Shown here: one piece after another, positions 24,035 to 31,992 of the stretch | How the letters are laid out: each line of letters opens with the position of its first letter | Numbering within the stretch: position 1 is the first letter of the stretch | Source: Gemmatimonadota bacterium | GTDB taxonomy: Bacteria > Gemmatimonadota > Gemmatimonadetes > Gemmatimonadales > GWC2-71-9 | Direction: 5' to 3' | DNA length: 33,008 nucleotides | Assembly (NCBI GenBank): GCA_029863245.1 | Contig: JAOTVV010000034.1 | Span: 1 to 33,008, forward strand | Program-made: the position numbers and the translations under genes | The notes under the pieces: model-generated | What the model was told of the DNA's origin: nothing | Databases searched by the model: none | What the model saw: the letters and a program-made list of their open reading frames with translations, nothing else

Positions 24035-24877
24035 CTAGCCGCCCCGTCTGAGCGCGATGTCCCCCTTGAGTGTCGCGAGCTTCAAGGCCGGCCCGCCGCC
24101 GCCGATCGTGCCGCGCATGTCCCCCGGCGTCGCCTGGGTCAGCGGGAAGTCGGACGTGATGCTGCCCGACGGGGCGGCGGCCTGCACCCGCGCGTTGGTA
24201 GCGGCGGGGATGGTGACGGTGACGTCACCGGTCGTTGTCGTGAACTCGAGGTCCTGTCCCCAATCCGGCAAACCGATGGAGGCGATGACCGATCCCCACA
24301 CCGTCCTGGCGGTGGCGAGCCGGGTGGTGCTGACCCGGGCGTCGCCGAACGTCGTGCTCACGAACGCGTCGCTGCGGAGGCCCGTCGCCACGACGTCACC
24401 GGTCACGTTGCGGCCGACGAAGGTCACGCCGTCGGGAACTTCGACGGTGAACTCCACGTCGACGCCGTGGCCGTTGTCCCGGACCGACATGTTCCCGCCC
24501 AGTCCCGGCTCGCAGCTGTTGGGCGGCAGGCCCGCGACGTCGGGGTAGACGGCGCAGAGCGTGACGCCGAGCGCATGGGGCACGACGTCGATGCTCACGG
24601 CGGCCACGTCGGCTGGCTGCCCGATCTTGGTCGCCTTGACCACCACATCACTGCCCGACGCCGCGATGGCGCGAATGTCTCCCGAGATTCCTTTGATTTC
24701 GATCTGCCTCCCCGGCGCCACCTGTCCCTGCCAATCGAAGGGCACGCGGACCTGACCGGCGGGGTTGTCTTTGGGCGGCCACTTTGGCCAATCCGGTCCA
24801 TTGATCGTGACGTCGCCGCACGCCATTGACCAGGCCATCACGAGGGCGGTTCCGCCCGCTTGGAGTATCCGTCTCAT
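24035..24877 (-). CDS. DUF4097-type beta-helix lipoprotein
   Basis: The 280-aa product starts at ATG 24877 with GGGAGG 6 nt upstream. The lipobox ends at C20 (AWSMAC). After a Pro/Trp-rich linker the protein is a series of short beta-strand repeats typical of DUF4097 putative adhesins: IEIKGISGDIRAIAASGSDV, then VTFVGRNVTGDVVATGLRSD, DARVSTTRLATARTVWGSV, FTTTTGDVTVTIPAAT, GSITSDFPLT and TLKGDIALRRGG. Such proteins are surface or periplasmic with no known activity. It follows the metallopeptidase lipoprotein by 20 bp, so they are one operon, divergent from the SARP-kinase gene. Confidence 0.87.
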   Translation of the reverse strand: MRRILQAGGTALVMAWSMACGDVTINGPDWPKWPPKDNPAGQVRVPFDWQGQVAPGRQIEIKGISGDIRAIAASGSDVVVKATKIGQPADVAAVSIDVVPHALGVTLCAVYPDVAGLPPNSCEPGLGGNMSVRDNGHGVDVEFTVEVPDGVTFVGRNVTGDVVATGLRSDAFVSTTFGDARVSTTRLATARTVWGSVIASIGLPDWGQDLEFTTTTGDVTVTIPAATNARVQAAAPSGSITSDFPLTQATPGDMRGTIGGGGPALKLATLKGDIALRRGG

Positions 24878-24897
24878 CGTTGCCTCCCTGCTAGTGT

Positions 24898-25797
24898 TCA
24901 CTCGAGGTAGTCGTTCATGAGGTCGAAGAACTGCTGTTCGTACTCGGCGACGCTGATGCCGAGTCGGTCGGCAAACGCCGCCGAGAAGCTCATTCCATCT
25001 CTGACGTCGAGGTAGAGGTCCCTGAGATCCATCAGCGAAGCGCCGTGGCCCTGCGCGTCGAACAGGTAGGTCACGGCGAGCTGGAACATCGGGAGGTAGT
25101 AGTCGTACACGAGGCCCAGGCCGGGGTAGTCGGTGTAGCGGTGCATCGCGATGGGGTTGAGCCGGCCGTGCTGGGCGATCAGCTCGTCGTACCGCGCCTT
25201 GCCGGAAATGCTCGGCGCGGCGTTCCCGCCCGACACGAACTCGGCGATCCCCTCGGTGAGCCAAACGTCCACTTGTTCCGGGTTGTTGCTGGCCCGGAGC
25301 AGCGACTCGATGACGTGCATGATCTCGTGCGTCACGACCGGCACGTACATGTCGAGCGCGGTGTGGCCCCACGCTCCACGCTCCGGGTGGTCGAGCGAGT
25401 AGATCATCAACCCGCCCCAGTACGCCCGGCCGCCCCACTCGGTAGGGGTGTAGGTCTTGTACGCGTAGATGTGGATCTTCTGTTGGCCGGCCGGGAAGCG
25501 GAACATCGCATCCCCGGCGATGCCGAACCGCGCTTTCAGATCCGCCAGCGCATCTTCGGCGATGTCGGCGAGCTGCTGTCTCGCTTGGGTGCTGGCCGCG
25601 TCGCTGTAGACCACGAAGTGCGCGGTCTCCAGCGGCGTGCCGTCGTGGGGCCAGTGGAATCCCGACACATACCACGACCCACTGTCCACGATATTCACCG
25701 GCTCCGCGGGATTCCCGTCGCATGCTGCCATCGCGAACGCCAAGCCGACGACGAGCGAGGCCGCAACGGCGAGAGAACTGAATCGTGTGACCTGCAT
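24898..25797 (-). CDS. gluzincin-type metallopeptidase lipoprotein
   Basis: The 299-aa product starts at ATG 25797 behind GGAGGT and has lipobox MAAC (C26). A zinc motif HEIMH (157-161) is followed by WLTEGIAEF with E182 as the third ligand, the gluzincin arrangement of Peptidase_MA-like proteins. Flanking elements fit: IHIYAYKTYTPTEWGGRAYW before and YDYYLPMFQLAVTYLFDAQG after. The protein should be a membrane-anchored zinc peptidase in the envelope. The N-terminal part (HFVVYSDAASTQARQQLADI) matches the domain that precedes the motif in the same group. It heads the operon with the DUF4097 protein. Confidence 0.85.
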   Translation of the reverse strand: MQVTRFSSLAVAASLVVGLAFAMAACDGNPAEPVNIVDSGSWYVSGFHWPHDGTPLETAHFVVYSDAASTQARQQLADIAEDALADLKARFGIAGDAMFRFPAGQQKIHIYAYKTYTPTEWGGRAYWGGLMIYSLDHPERGAWGHTALDMYVPVVTHEIMHVIESLLRASNNPEQVDVWLTEGIAEFVSGGNAAPSISGKARYDELIAQHGRLNPIAMHRYTDYPGLGLVYDYYLPMFQLAVTYLFDAQGHGASLMDLRDLYLDVRDGMSFSAAFADRLGISVAEYEQQFFDLMNDYLE

Positions 25798-25828
25798 CGT
25801 GACCTCCTGGGCTTCTGGGTCTCGGGGT

Positions 25829-25909
25829 CGGCCGGCCGGGTTGCCTGTCGATCCCTGGATCGGGGTCCGTTTGCCCGTCCCGGCCGGCCGCTCTACCTTT
25901 GCGACAGGC
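25829..25909. promoter_or_regulatory. palindrome-rich divergent promoter region
   Basis: This sits in the 191-bp gap between the metallopeptidase operon (minus, start 25797) and the SARP-kinase gene (plus, start 25989). CGGCCGGCCGGG (25829-25840) and CCCGGCCGGCCG (25879-25890) form a 12-bp inverted repeat, and each contains a 10-bp self-palindrome. GCCTGTCG (25843-25850) is repeated inverted as CGACAGGC (25902-25909). Between them CGATCC-CT-GGATCG is another small palindrome (25850-25863). A site for a dimeric regulator is plausible; binding is not shown. Confidence 0.5.
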
Positions 25910-25988
25910 TAGGCGAGCCCCGTCTCCACGCCGTCTCCCCTCCGTCTCCCGGGAGGCCACGCCGGATGCACGCCCCTTCGGGCTGTCC

Positions 25989-28900
25989 ATGATCGAGTTC
26001 CGCGCGCTCGGACCGGCCGAGCTGGTTGGGCCCGAGGGTGCCGACACGGCGGCGGTCCTGGCCCGGCCCAAGCTCCTCGGCCTCCTGTCCTTTCTCACTG
26101 TCGGCGCCACCCGTGGCTTCCACCGTCGCGATGCCCTGATCGGGGTCTTCTGGGCCGAGCTGGAGCAGGACCGCGCCCGCAGCGCCGTGCGCCAGTCGCT
26201 CTATCGCCTGCGCCAGTTCATGGGTGAAAGCACCATCGAGACGCGGGGCGACGATGAAGTGGGCGTGTCGGCACACGCGTTCCGGTGCGACGTGCGCGCG
26301 TTCGAGGACGCGCTCCAGCGCGGAGATCGGGAGGCGGCGCTCCAGCTGTACCGCGGTGACCTGCTGGAGGGTTTCTACGTGCCCGATGCGCCGGAGTTCG
26401 AGCGCTGGCTTGACCAGCGGCGCAAAGAGCTGAGGCAGCTGGCGTCGAACGCCGCGTGGGAAGTCGCGGAGCAGGAGGCCGCGCAGGGGATGACCAACGC
26501 CGCCGGGCGGTGGAGCCGGCGCGCCAGGGATCTCGCGCCACTCGATGAACGGTTGCTCCGTCGCGTCATCAAGCTCCTGGACGGCATGGGCGACCGGGCG
26601 GGGGCGGTGCGCGAGTACGAAACGTTCGCGAGGCGCATGGCGGACGAGCTGGAGCTGGAGCCGTCACCGGAAACCAGGGCGCTCGTCGACCGTGTACGGG
26701 AGCGTGCCGAGGCTGCCGCCACCGGGGCGCCGGTGTCGCCGCGTGCGGTGGAGCAGTCGCCGGCCGGCTCGCCCGCGCCAACTGCTTTCCGGGATGCGGG
26801 ACAGGCGGGGTTCGGTCGGGCGGTTGCGGATCGGTACCGCATCGAGCGGGAGCTCGGCGTGGGAGGCATGGCCACCGTGTATCTGGCGCGTGATCTCCGG
26901 CATGAGCGGGACGTGGCCGTCAAGGTGTTGCATCCCGAGCTGGCGGAACATCTGGGGCCGCGGCGCTTTCTGCGCGAGATCAAGATCGCCGCCAACCTCA
27001 CCCACCCCCACATCGTGCCGGTGTACGACTCCGGCTCCGCCGACGGGCAACTCTACTATGTCATGCCGTTCATCGACGGCGAGTCGTTGCGGGACCGGCT
27101 CGATCGGGAGGGACATCTCGAAGTCGACGAGGCCCTGCGCATCGCCCGCGATGTGGGTGAGGCGTTGGCGCATGCGCACGGCCAGGGCGTCGTGCATCGG
27201 GACATCAAGCCGGGGAACATCCTCCTGGCAGGCAGCCATGCGCTGGTGGCGGACTTCGGCATCGCCCGGTCCCCGTTCCTCGCGAGCGACTCCCGGCTCA
27301 CCACCGCAGGGATGGCGCTCGGGACGCCGCTGTACATGAGCCCGGAGCAATGCATGGACAGCGGCGAGATCGACGGCCGGAGCGACGTCTACGGTCTCGG
27401 GTGCGTGCTGTACGAGATGCTGGGCGGAGAACCGCCGTTCACCGGACCGGTCGCCGAGAGTATCGTGCGGCAGCACGTGAACTCCGCACCGCGCCCCATC
27501 GTCGACCTTCGGGCCTCCGTGCCCAGGCACGTGTCGGCGGCGATTGCGAAGGCGTTGGCCAAAGCGCCGGCGGATCGATATCGCACGGCGTCCGACTTCG
27601 TGGCGGCATTGACGCACGCCGACGCCGGTCCCGGTGACCGACTGTTCCGCGTGCGCCGACGACTTGCGATGCCGGTGACCGTTGCCGGGGCCGTCCTGGT
27701 CGCCGCGATCCTCATCGGTCTGAGCCAAGGTTGGATGAAAGGAACGTCTGCTCTCGACCCGAACCGCGTCGTGGTGGTACCACTGCGTAACCGCACGGGG
27801 GATCCCGGCCTGGACGTGCTGGGGAATCTGGCGGCCGATTGGATTGCGCAGGGTCTCCAGGAGATCGATGTGATCGAGGTCGTTCCCACCGCGACCGCGA
27901 TCCATCCGGGGCCCGACCTCGCCAGCGTCGCCGAGTCATCCGATGCCGGGACCGCCCGGGCCGCGGGCGAGGCGGCCCGGGCCGGGACCGTCGTGGCCGG
28001 GTCCTACTATCTCCAGAACGACACGCTTGAGTTCCAGACGCAGATCATCGATGTGAGGGAGGAGCGGCTTTTGCGCACCGTGGCGCCGATCGCCGTCGAG
28101 GGCGGTGCGTCGAACTTGGCCCTGGACTCGTTGCGGCGCCGGGTGGTGATGGCGGTCGCGGCCGCCCTGGATCACCGGCTCCTGCCGTCCCCCGCCTCCA
28201 GCAAACCGCCGTCGCTCGAGGCGTACCGGGCGTATCTCGAGGGGCATCGCGCCTTCTACCACGGCGTGCCGCTGCGCATGCGCGAGACGCTCGAGTTCAT
28301 GTACCAGGCAGTGGCGCTGGACTCCACGTTCGCCGATCCCCGGTTCTTCATCGTCATGGCGCACGCCAACCTGGGGGAGCGACGTGCGGCGGATTCGAAC
28401 GTGCGGCTGCTGGAACCGTATCGGTCGCGGTTCAGTCCGTATCAGCGCGCGGCTCTCGATTGGCTGGCCGCGGGACTCCGTGGAGACCGGGTGGCGGCAC
28501 TCCAGGCCGCACGCCAGCGGGGCTCGGCCGTCGACCTCGCCGTCGAGGCGCTGCGGTCAAACCGGCCGAACGAGAGCATCGAGATCCTCACCGGCATTGA
28601 CAACCTCTCAACGTTCTACTTCCAGTGGCAGACGCTCATGGAAGCGCTCCACATGGTGGGAGCGTACTCGCGCGAGTTGGCCGAGACACGGCGCGGGCGT
28701 GAGGTCTATCCCGACCGACTCCGGATATTGAACCACGAGCTTCGTGCCCTGGCCGCGCTCGGCAGGATCGACGAAGTGGAACGTCGGGTGGGGGAGACGC
28801 TGCTGCTGCCGCGCGAGGACGAGGTGACGGCCGTGAGCGTGATGGGAGAAGTCGCGGCGGAGCTGCGGGCGCACGGCTTCCGCGAGGCGTCGCTCGGCGT

Positions 28901-29351
28901 GGCGGTGCGGGCCGTGCAGTGGTTCCGCTCCCGCCCGGCAGAGGAGGCTGCAACCGTCCGCTACAAGGCCGGCATGGCGCTCACGCTCTATCTGGCGGAA
29001 CGCTGGGAGGAGGCCGAGGCGGTCTTTCGCGAAGTAGCGGCGGTGGCGCCACGCGACGTGACGGTGCGGGGGTTCCTCGGTCTGCTGGCGGCGCGGCGCG
29101 GGGATCGGGAGGAAGCGCTCCGGATCAGCGAGCAACTCGACGGCATGGCCGACCCGTACGACTTCGGGCGGGAGGAGTACTTGCAGGCGTGCATCGCCGC
29201 ACAGCTCGGCGACCTGGATCGTGCGATGGTGCTGCTCCGTGAGGCGTACGCGCGGGGCCGACCGTTCGCGATCTTCCTACACCGGGACATGGATCTTGAA
29301 CCCCTCCGTGACCATCCGCCGTTTCAGGAGTTCCTCGCGCCCCAGGGGTGA
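25989..29351 (+). CDS. SARP/BTAD-serine/threonine kinase-TM-TPR fusion protein
   Basis: The 1120-aa protein has four modules. Residues 1-95 are a winged-helix DNA-binding region followed by a BTAD domain up to about 245 (RRDALIGVFWAELEQDRARS; YRGDLLEGFYVPDAPEFERW; YETFARRMADELELEPSPET), the SARP layout. Residues about 283-545 are a complete Hanks-type kinase: LGVGGMATVYLAR, K312 in VAVKVL, H403-R-D405 with IKPGN, D422-F-G and MSPEQ. A membrane helix follows at about 560-580. Then a FlgO/TolB-N-like part (about 592-728: VVVVPLRNRTGDPGLDVLG; TVVAGSYYLQNDTLEFQTQI) and TPR-type repeats to the end. The C-terminus should be periplasmic and the DNA-binding part cytoplasmic, on a membrane anchor. The ATG at 25989 is the first Met of the domain; earlier in-frame sequence looks untranslated. 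Confidence 0.92.
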   Translation: MIEFRALGPAELVGPEGADTAAVLARPKLLGLLSFLTVGATRGFHRRDALIGVFWAELEQDRARSAVRQSLYRLRQFMGESTIETRGDDEVGVSAHAFRCDVRAFEDALQRGDREAALQLYRGDLLEGFYVPDAPEFERWLDQRRKELRQLASNAAWEVAEQEAAQGMTNAAGRWSRRARDLAPLDERLLRRVIKLLDGMGDRAGAVREYETFARRMADELELEPSPETRALVDRVRERAEAAATGAPVSPRAVEQSPAGSPAPTAFRDAGQAGFGRAVADRYRIERELGVGGMATVYLARDLRHERDVAVKVLHPELAEHLGPRRFLREIKIAANLTHPHIVPVYDSGSADGQLYYVMPFIDGESLRDRLDREGHLEVDEALRIARDVGEALAHAHGQGVVHRDIKPGNILLAGSHALVADFGIARSPFLASDSRLTTAGMALGTPLYMSPEQCMDSGEIDGRSDVYGLGCVLYEMLGGEPPFTGPVAESIVRQHVNSAPRPIVDLRASVPRHVSAAIAKALAKAPADRYRTASDFVAALTHADAGPGDRLFRVRRRLAMPVTVAGAVLVAAILIGLSQGWMKGTSALDPNRVVVVPLRNRTGDPGLDVLGNLAADWIAQGLQEIDVIEVVPTATAIHPGPDLASVAESSDAGTARAAGEAARAGTVVAGSYYLQNDTLEFQTQIIDVREERLLRTVAPIAVEGGASNLALDSLRRRVVMAVAAALDHRLLPSPASSKPPSLEAYRAYLEGHRAFYHGVPLRMRETLEFMYQAVALDSTFADPRFFIVMAHANLGERRAADSNVRLLEPYRSRFSPYQRAALDWLAAGLRGDRVAALQAARQRGSAVDLAVEALRSNRPNESIEILTGIDNLSTFYFQWQTLMEALHMVGAYSRELAETRRGREVYPDRLRILNHELRALAALGRIDEVERRVGETLLLPREDEVTAVSVMGEVAAELRAHGFREASLGVAVRAVQWFRSRPAEEAATVRYKAGMALTLYLAERWEEAEAVFREVAAVAPRDVTVRGFLGLLAARRGDREEALRISEQLDGMADPYDFGREEYLQACIAAQLGDLDRAMVLLREAYARGRPFAIFLHRDMDLEPLRDHPPFQEFLAPQG

Positions 29352-29364
29352 GGCTGCCACACCG

Positions 29365-29574
29365 ATGCGTATCACCATCCTTACGATCGGATCACGCGGA
29401 GACGTGCAACCGTACGTCGGGCTCGGCGTGGGCACGCCACCCGTTCCGCAGAAGCGCATCACGGTCGAGCGTATCCGGGCCGAAGATGGCGTGGGCACGG
29501 CGGTGCGGCTGATCGCGCGGGTGGGGTGCCTTCGCCGGAGGACCTTGATCCCATACACGGTGGGGCCGATGTGA
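29365..29574 (+). pseudogene. remnant of a sterol-glucosyltransferase-like (GT1/GT28) gene with internal deletions
   Basis: The 69-aa frame starts MRITILTIGSRGDVQPYVGL, the exact N-terminal signature of UDP-glycosyltransferases of the sterol 3-glucosyltransferase type, which normally run to about 400 residues. It then jumps within one Gly-Val-Gly to TPPVPQKRITVER, known in the same family from the C-terminal domain, and on to RIRAEDGVGTAVRLIAR, the last helix. So the catalytic middle is missing. Both joins keep the frame. The last codon and stop (ATGTGA) overlap the GTG start of the next kinase gene. No activity is expected. It may persist because its translation feeds the kinase start. Confidence 0.7.
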
Positions 29575-31343
29575 CCGACCAGATTGCATCCGCTGAGTTC
29601 CTTGCGCTTCAGGAAGCGGTGGCGGGTCGGTACTCGCTTGAGCGCGAGCTGGGCCGCGGGGGCATGGGGATCGTGTTCCTCGCACGCGACGTCGCGCTCG
29701 ACCGTTTGGTCGCGGTCAAACTGCTGCCCACCGCGCTCGCCGCATCGGCGGAGGTGCGATCGCGGTTCCTGCGCGAGGCGCGGACGGCGGCCGGGCTGTC
29801 GCACCCCAACATCGTTCCGATCCATAGCGTCGAGGAGTCCGATCAGCTGGTCTTCTTCGTCATGGGTTTCGTGGACGGCGAGACGCTCGGCGCCCGGGTG
29901 CGGCGGGTGGGACCGCTCGCTCCCCGCAACGTGATGCGGGTGATCCAGGAAGTCGCCTGGGCGCTCGGCCACGCGCACGCCCGCGGCATCGTGCACCGTG
30001 ACGTCAAACCCGACAACGTGCTGCTCGAGCGGGATGGCGGGCGGGCGCTGGTCGTGGATTTCGGGATCGCGCGGAGCGTCGAAGCGCACACTCCGGCCGG
30101 CGGGGTGCGCGCCGGTACCCCGCAGTACATGAGCCCGGAGCAGGTCGCGGGCGGCCCGGTCGATGCGCGGAGCGATCTCTACTCCCTCGGGGTCACCGCG
30201 TTCTTCGCGGCGACGGGGCGGCTTCCGTTCGAGTCGCATTCCACCGCGGGGTTCATGATCCAGCACGTGTCGGCCGTGCCGCCACCGCTCGCGAGCCTGG
30301 TCCCCGCGCTGCCGACGCGGTTCGCGCAGGCGGTGGACCGGTGCCTGGCCAAGGACCCTGCCACGCGGCCCGATTCGGCGGACGAGTTCGCGCGCGAGGT
30401 CGAGACGGCACGCGGCGCGCTGGTGCGCGTCCCGGAGCCGCTGCAGCGGTTCGCGCGTGAGGCGCACGCGGTGGGCTCGGAAGCCGGCGGGTACCTGGTC
30501 GGCATCGGCGGGGTGGTGCTCGGATTCGAGATCTTCCAGGTGATCGAGGGCGACTTCCTCGGGATCGTCCGACTGATCGAGCTGTTGATGGTCACCGTGT
30601 TCGCGGGACTGTCGGCCACCCGCATCGGCCGGCTCGTCGCGATGGCTCGGCAGTTACTGCGCGAAGGGTACGATCACCGTGCGCTTGCGGCCGTGCTCAC
30701 GCTCGAGGACCGCGCGACGGAGGCCGTCGAGCTCCCAAGCCGGCCGAGCCGTCGAACCGTCGTGACCACGGTCGGCCTGGGCGTGGCCGCGACCGCGTTG
30801 GGTCTTGCGGGCATGACCACCGATGGCAACGTGCTCGTGACGCTCGGCACCGCGACGACGATCGCCGCCCCCCTCATCACGGTGCGCCGGTTGTGGGAGA
30901 ACTTCGGTGGCGGCAAGCTGTTCAGCCGGTTGCTGCGCGGCCGCTTGGGCCGGTGGATGTTCCGCCTGGGTGGCCTCGGCTTACGTGTGCAGCCGGCGCT
31001 GCCCGCGGCGGGGGAGCGCACGGAGCTGGCCATCGGTCGCGCCGTGGAGGATCTCTACCGGGGCCTGCCCGACGCGCAGCGCGCACATCTCGGCGACGTG
31101 CCCGCCGTCATCGAGCGGATTGAGGCCGACGCACTGGCCCTGCGTGCGAATGCCGAGACCCCCAAGGGAGCCGCACGGCTTGCGACGGCGGTTGCCGCGC
31201 TCGAGACGCTGCGTCTCGATCTCCTCAAGCTGCATGCCGGCACGGCCACCGTGGATGACTTGACGCGTGACCTGGATGCGGCCAGAGCCCTCGGCGAGCG
31301 GGTGGATGCGCAGCTCGAGGCGGAGGAGGTCGCCGAGGAGTAG
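29571..31343 (+). CDS. membrane-anchored serine/threonine protein kinase
   Basis: The 590-aa product starts at GTG 29571, which overlaps the stop of the remnant before it (GTGA); GGTGGGG lies about 7 nt upstream. A GTG at 29526 would add 15 residues. Kinase domain, residues about 20-285: LGRGGMGIVFLAR, K50 in VAVKLL, H142-R-D144 with VKPDN, D163-F-G and MSPEQ. All catalytic residues are present. After it come hydrophobic segments near residues 305-325, 332-352, 395-415 and 420-438, then a soluble helical end (residues about 480-590, ending in a Glu-rich tail). No extracellular sensor domain such as PASTA is seen. It probably acts at the inner membrane, downstream of the SARP-kinase gene. Substrates unknown. 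Confidence 0.9.
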   Translation: MTDQIASAEFLALQEAVAGRYSLERELGRGGMGIVFLARDVALDRLVAVKLLPTALAASAEVRSRFLREARTAAGLSHPNIVPIHSVEESDQLVFFVMGFVDGETLGARVRRVGPLAPRNVMRVIQEVAWALGHAHARGIVHRDVKPDNVLLERDGGRALVVDFGIARSVEAHTPAGGVRAGTPQYMSPEQVAGGPVDARSDLYSLGVTAFFAATGRLPFESHSTAGFMIQHVSAVPPPLASLVPALPTRFAQAVDRCLAKDPATRPDSADEFAREVETARGALVRVPEPLQRFAREAHAVGSEAGGYLVGIGGVVLGFEIFQVIEGDFLGIVRLIELLMVTVFAGLSATRIGRLVAMARQLLREGYDHRALAAVLTLEDRATEAVELPSRPSRRTVVTTVGLGVAATALGLAGMTTDGNVLVTLGTATTIAAPLITVRRLWENFGGGKLFSRLLRGRLGRWMFRLGGLGLRVQPALPAAGERTELAIGRAVEDLYRGLPDAQRAHLGDVPAVIERIEADALALRANAETPKGAARLATAVAALETLRLDLLKLHAGTATVDDLTRDLDAARALGERVDAQLEAEEVAEE

Positions 31344-31352
31344 CGGGCAATC

Positions 31353-31376
31353 GGCCGAGGTCCTCGCCTCCCGGCC
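31353..31376. terminator. bidirectional terminator-like hairpin
   Basis: GGCC-GAGG (31353-31360) pairs with CCTC (31367-31370) and GGCC (31373-31376), with a 6-nt loop and a 2-nt bulge. It lies between the convergent kinase gene (ends 31343) and BP74-like gene (ends 31424). No T-run. Confidence 0.4.
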
Positions 31377-31423
31377 AGGAGTCCGCCGAGCACCACGACG
31401 CCCCACTTCGACCCGCGGTCGGA

Positions 31424-31822
31424 TTACTGCGTCCGCGCCGTCAGCTTCCCCTCCCACGGACAGAACTGCTTCACCGTGTCGACCCAGTACTCGAGATCGG
31501 CCTCGACCATGCTCGGCCGGCCGTCGCACAGCTCGATACTGAAGTCGACGACCTCAACCGTCGCCGGAACCAGGTGCCAGCTCCACGGTTGGTTGAACCC
31601 ACCGTCGCCGTGCGCCAGCGTGCCGATTACGATGCCCACGCCGCCGCCGTCCCGCATACGGCGCTCCGCCTCGGCAATGACTGCGGCATCGGTGACGGAC
31701 ACGTGGAACGTTTCCCCGCCGACGTCGACCTTGAACACCGCGTCGTCCGCAGGCGCCGCAGCGTCGCTGCAGGCACCGACCGCGAGCAGCAGCACCGTTC
31801 CCAATAAAGGAGAGTGTTTCAT
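31424..31822 (-). CDS. lipoprotein with BP74-like domain
   Basis: The 132-aa product starts at ATG 31822 and has a lipobox ending in VGAC (C18). The mature part, FKVDVGGETFHVSVTDAAVI, then GDGGFNQPWSWHLVPATVEV, FSIELCDGRPSMVEADLEYW and VKQFCPWEGKL, matches my memory of the BP74 N-terminal domain, first named from a Dictyostelium protein and present in scattered bacteria. Two Cys (in ELCDG and FCPWE) could form a disulfide. Function in bacteria is unknown. It is convergent with the kinase gene; 170 bp of gene-free sequence and then a broken gene lie upstream. Confidence 0.75.
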   Translation of the reverse strand: MKHSPLLGTVLLLAVGACSDAAAPADDAVFKVDVGGETFHVSVTDAAVIAEAERRMRDGGGVGIVIGTLAHGDGGFNQPWSWHLVPATVEVVDFSIELCDGRPSMVEADLEYWVDTVKQFCPWEGKLTARTQ

Positions 31823-31992
31823 CCGGGCTTCCCTCCTCCGTGACTCGCTGGCGGCCCCCCGTCAGCGTCCGGTGTTGACGTGGCCGCGCAGCAATCGGTG
31901 ACGCCCAGCCAACTGTCTATTTCCAATACCTATTGAGCCGTGGCCGCGTCACGCGACCGGGTGGTGATCAGCGCGGGGGGAGGTTCGTCGAG
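31823..31992. promoter_or_regulatory. intergenic region upstream of BP74-like gene
   Basis: This 170-bp gap holds an AT-richer patch near 31911-31935 with repeated ATTCC/AATACC-type words, which is unusual in this DNA and may be the promoter of the minus-strand lipoprotein. No clear hexamers, repeats or RNA structure. Confidence 0.3.

Noticed and set aside
23986..24051. 22-codon GTG frame behind a very strong GGAGGAGGGAGGAGAG stretch after the RND pump
   Set aside because: It spans the terminator-like hairpin and runs into the DUF4097 gene end. The product has no hydrophobic or conserved character and no second copy was seen.
24878..26110. Upstream extension of the DUF4097 frame to 26110
   Set aside because: It crosses the metallopeptidase gene on the same strand and the kinase start on the other. 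The ATG at 24877 has a lipoprotein signal and a good ribosome site.
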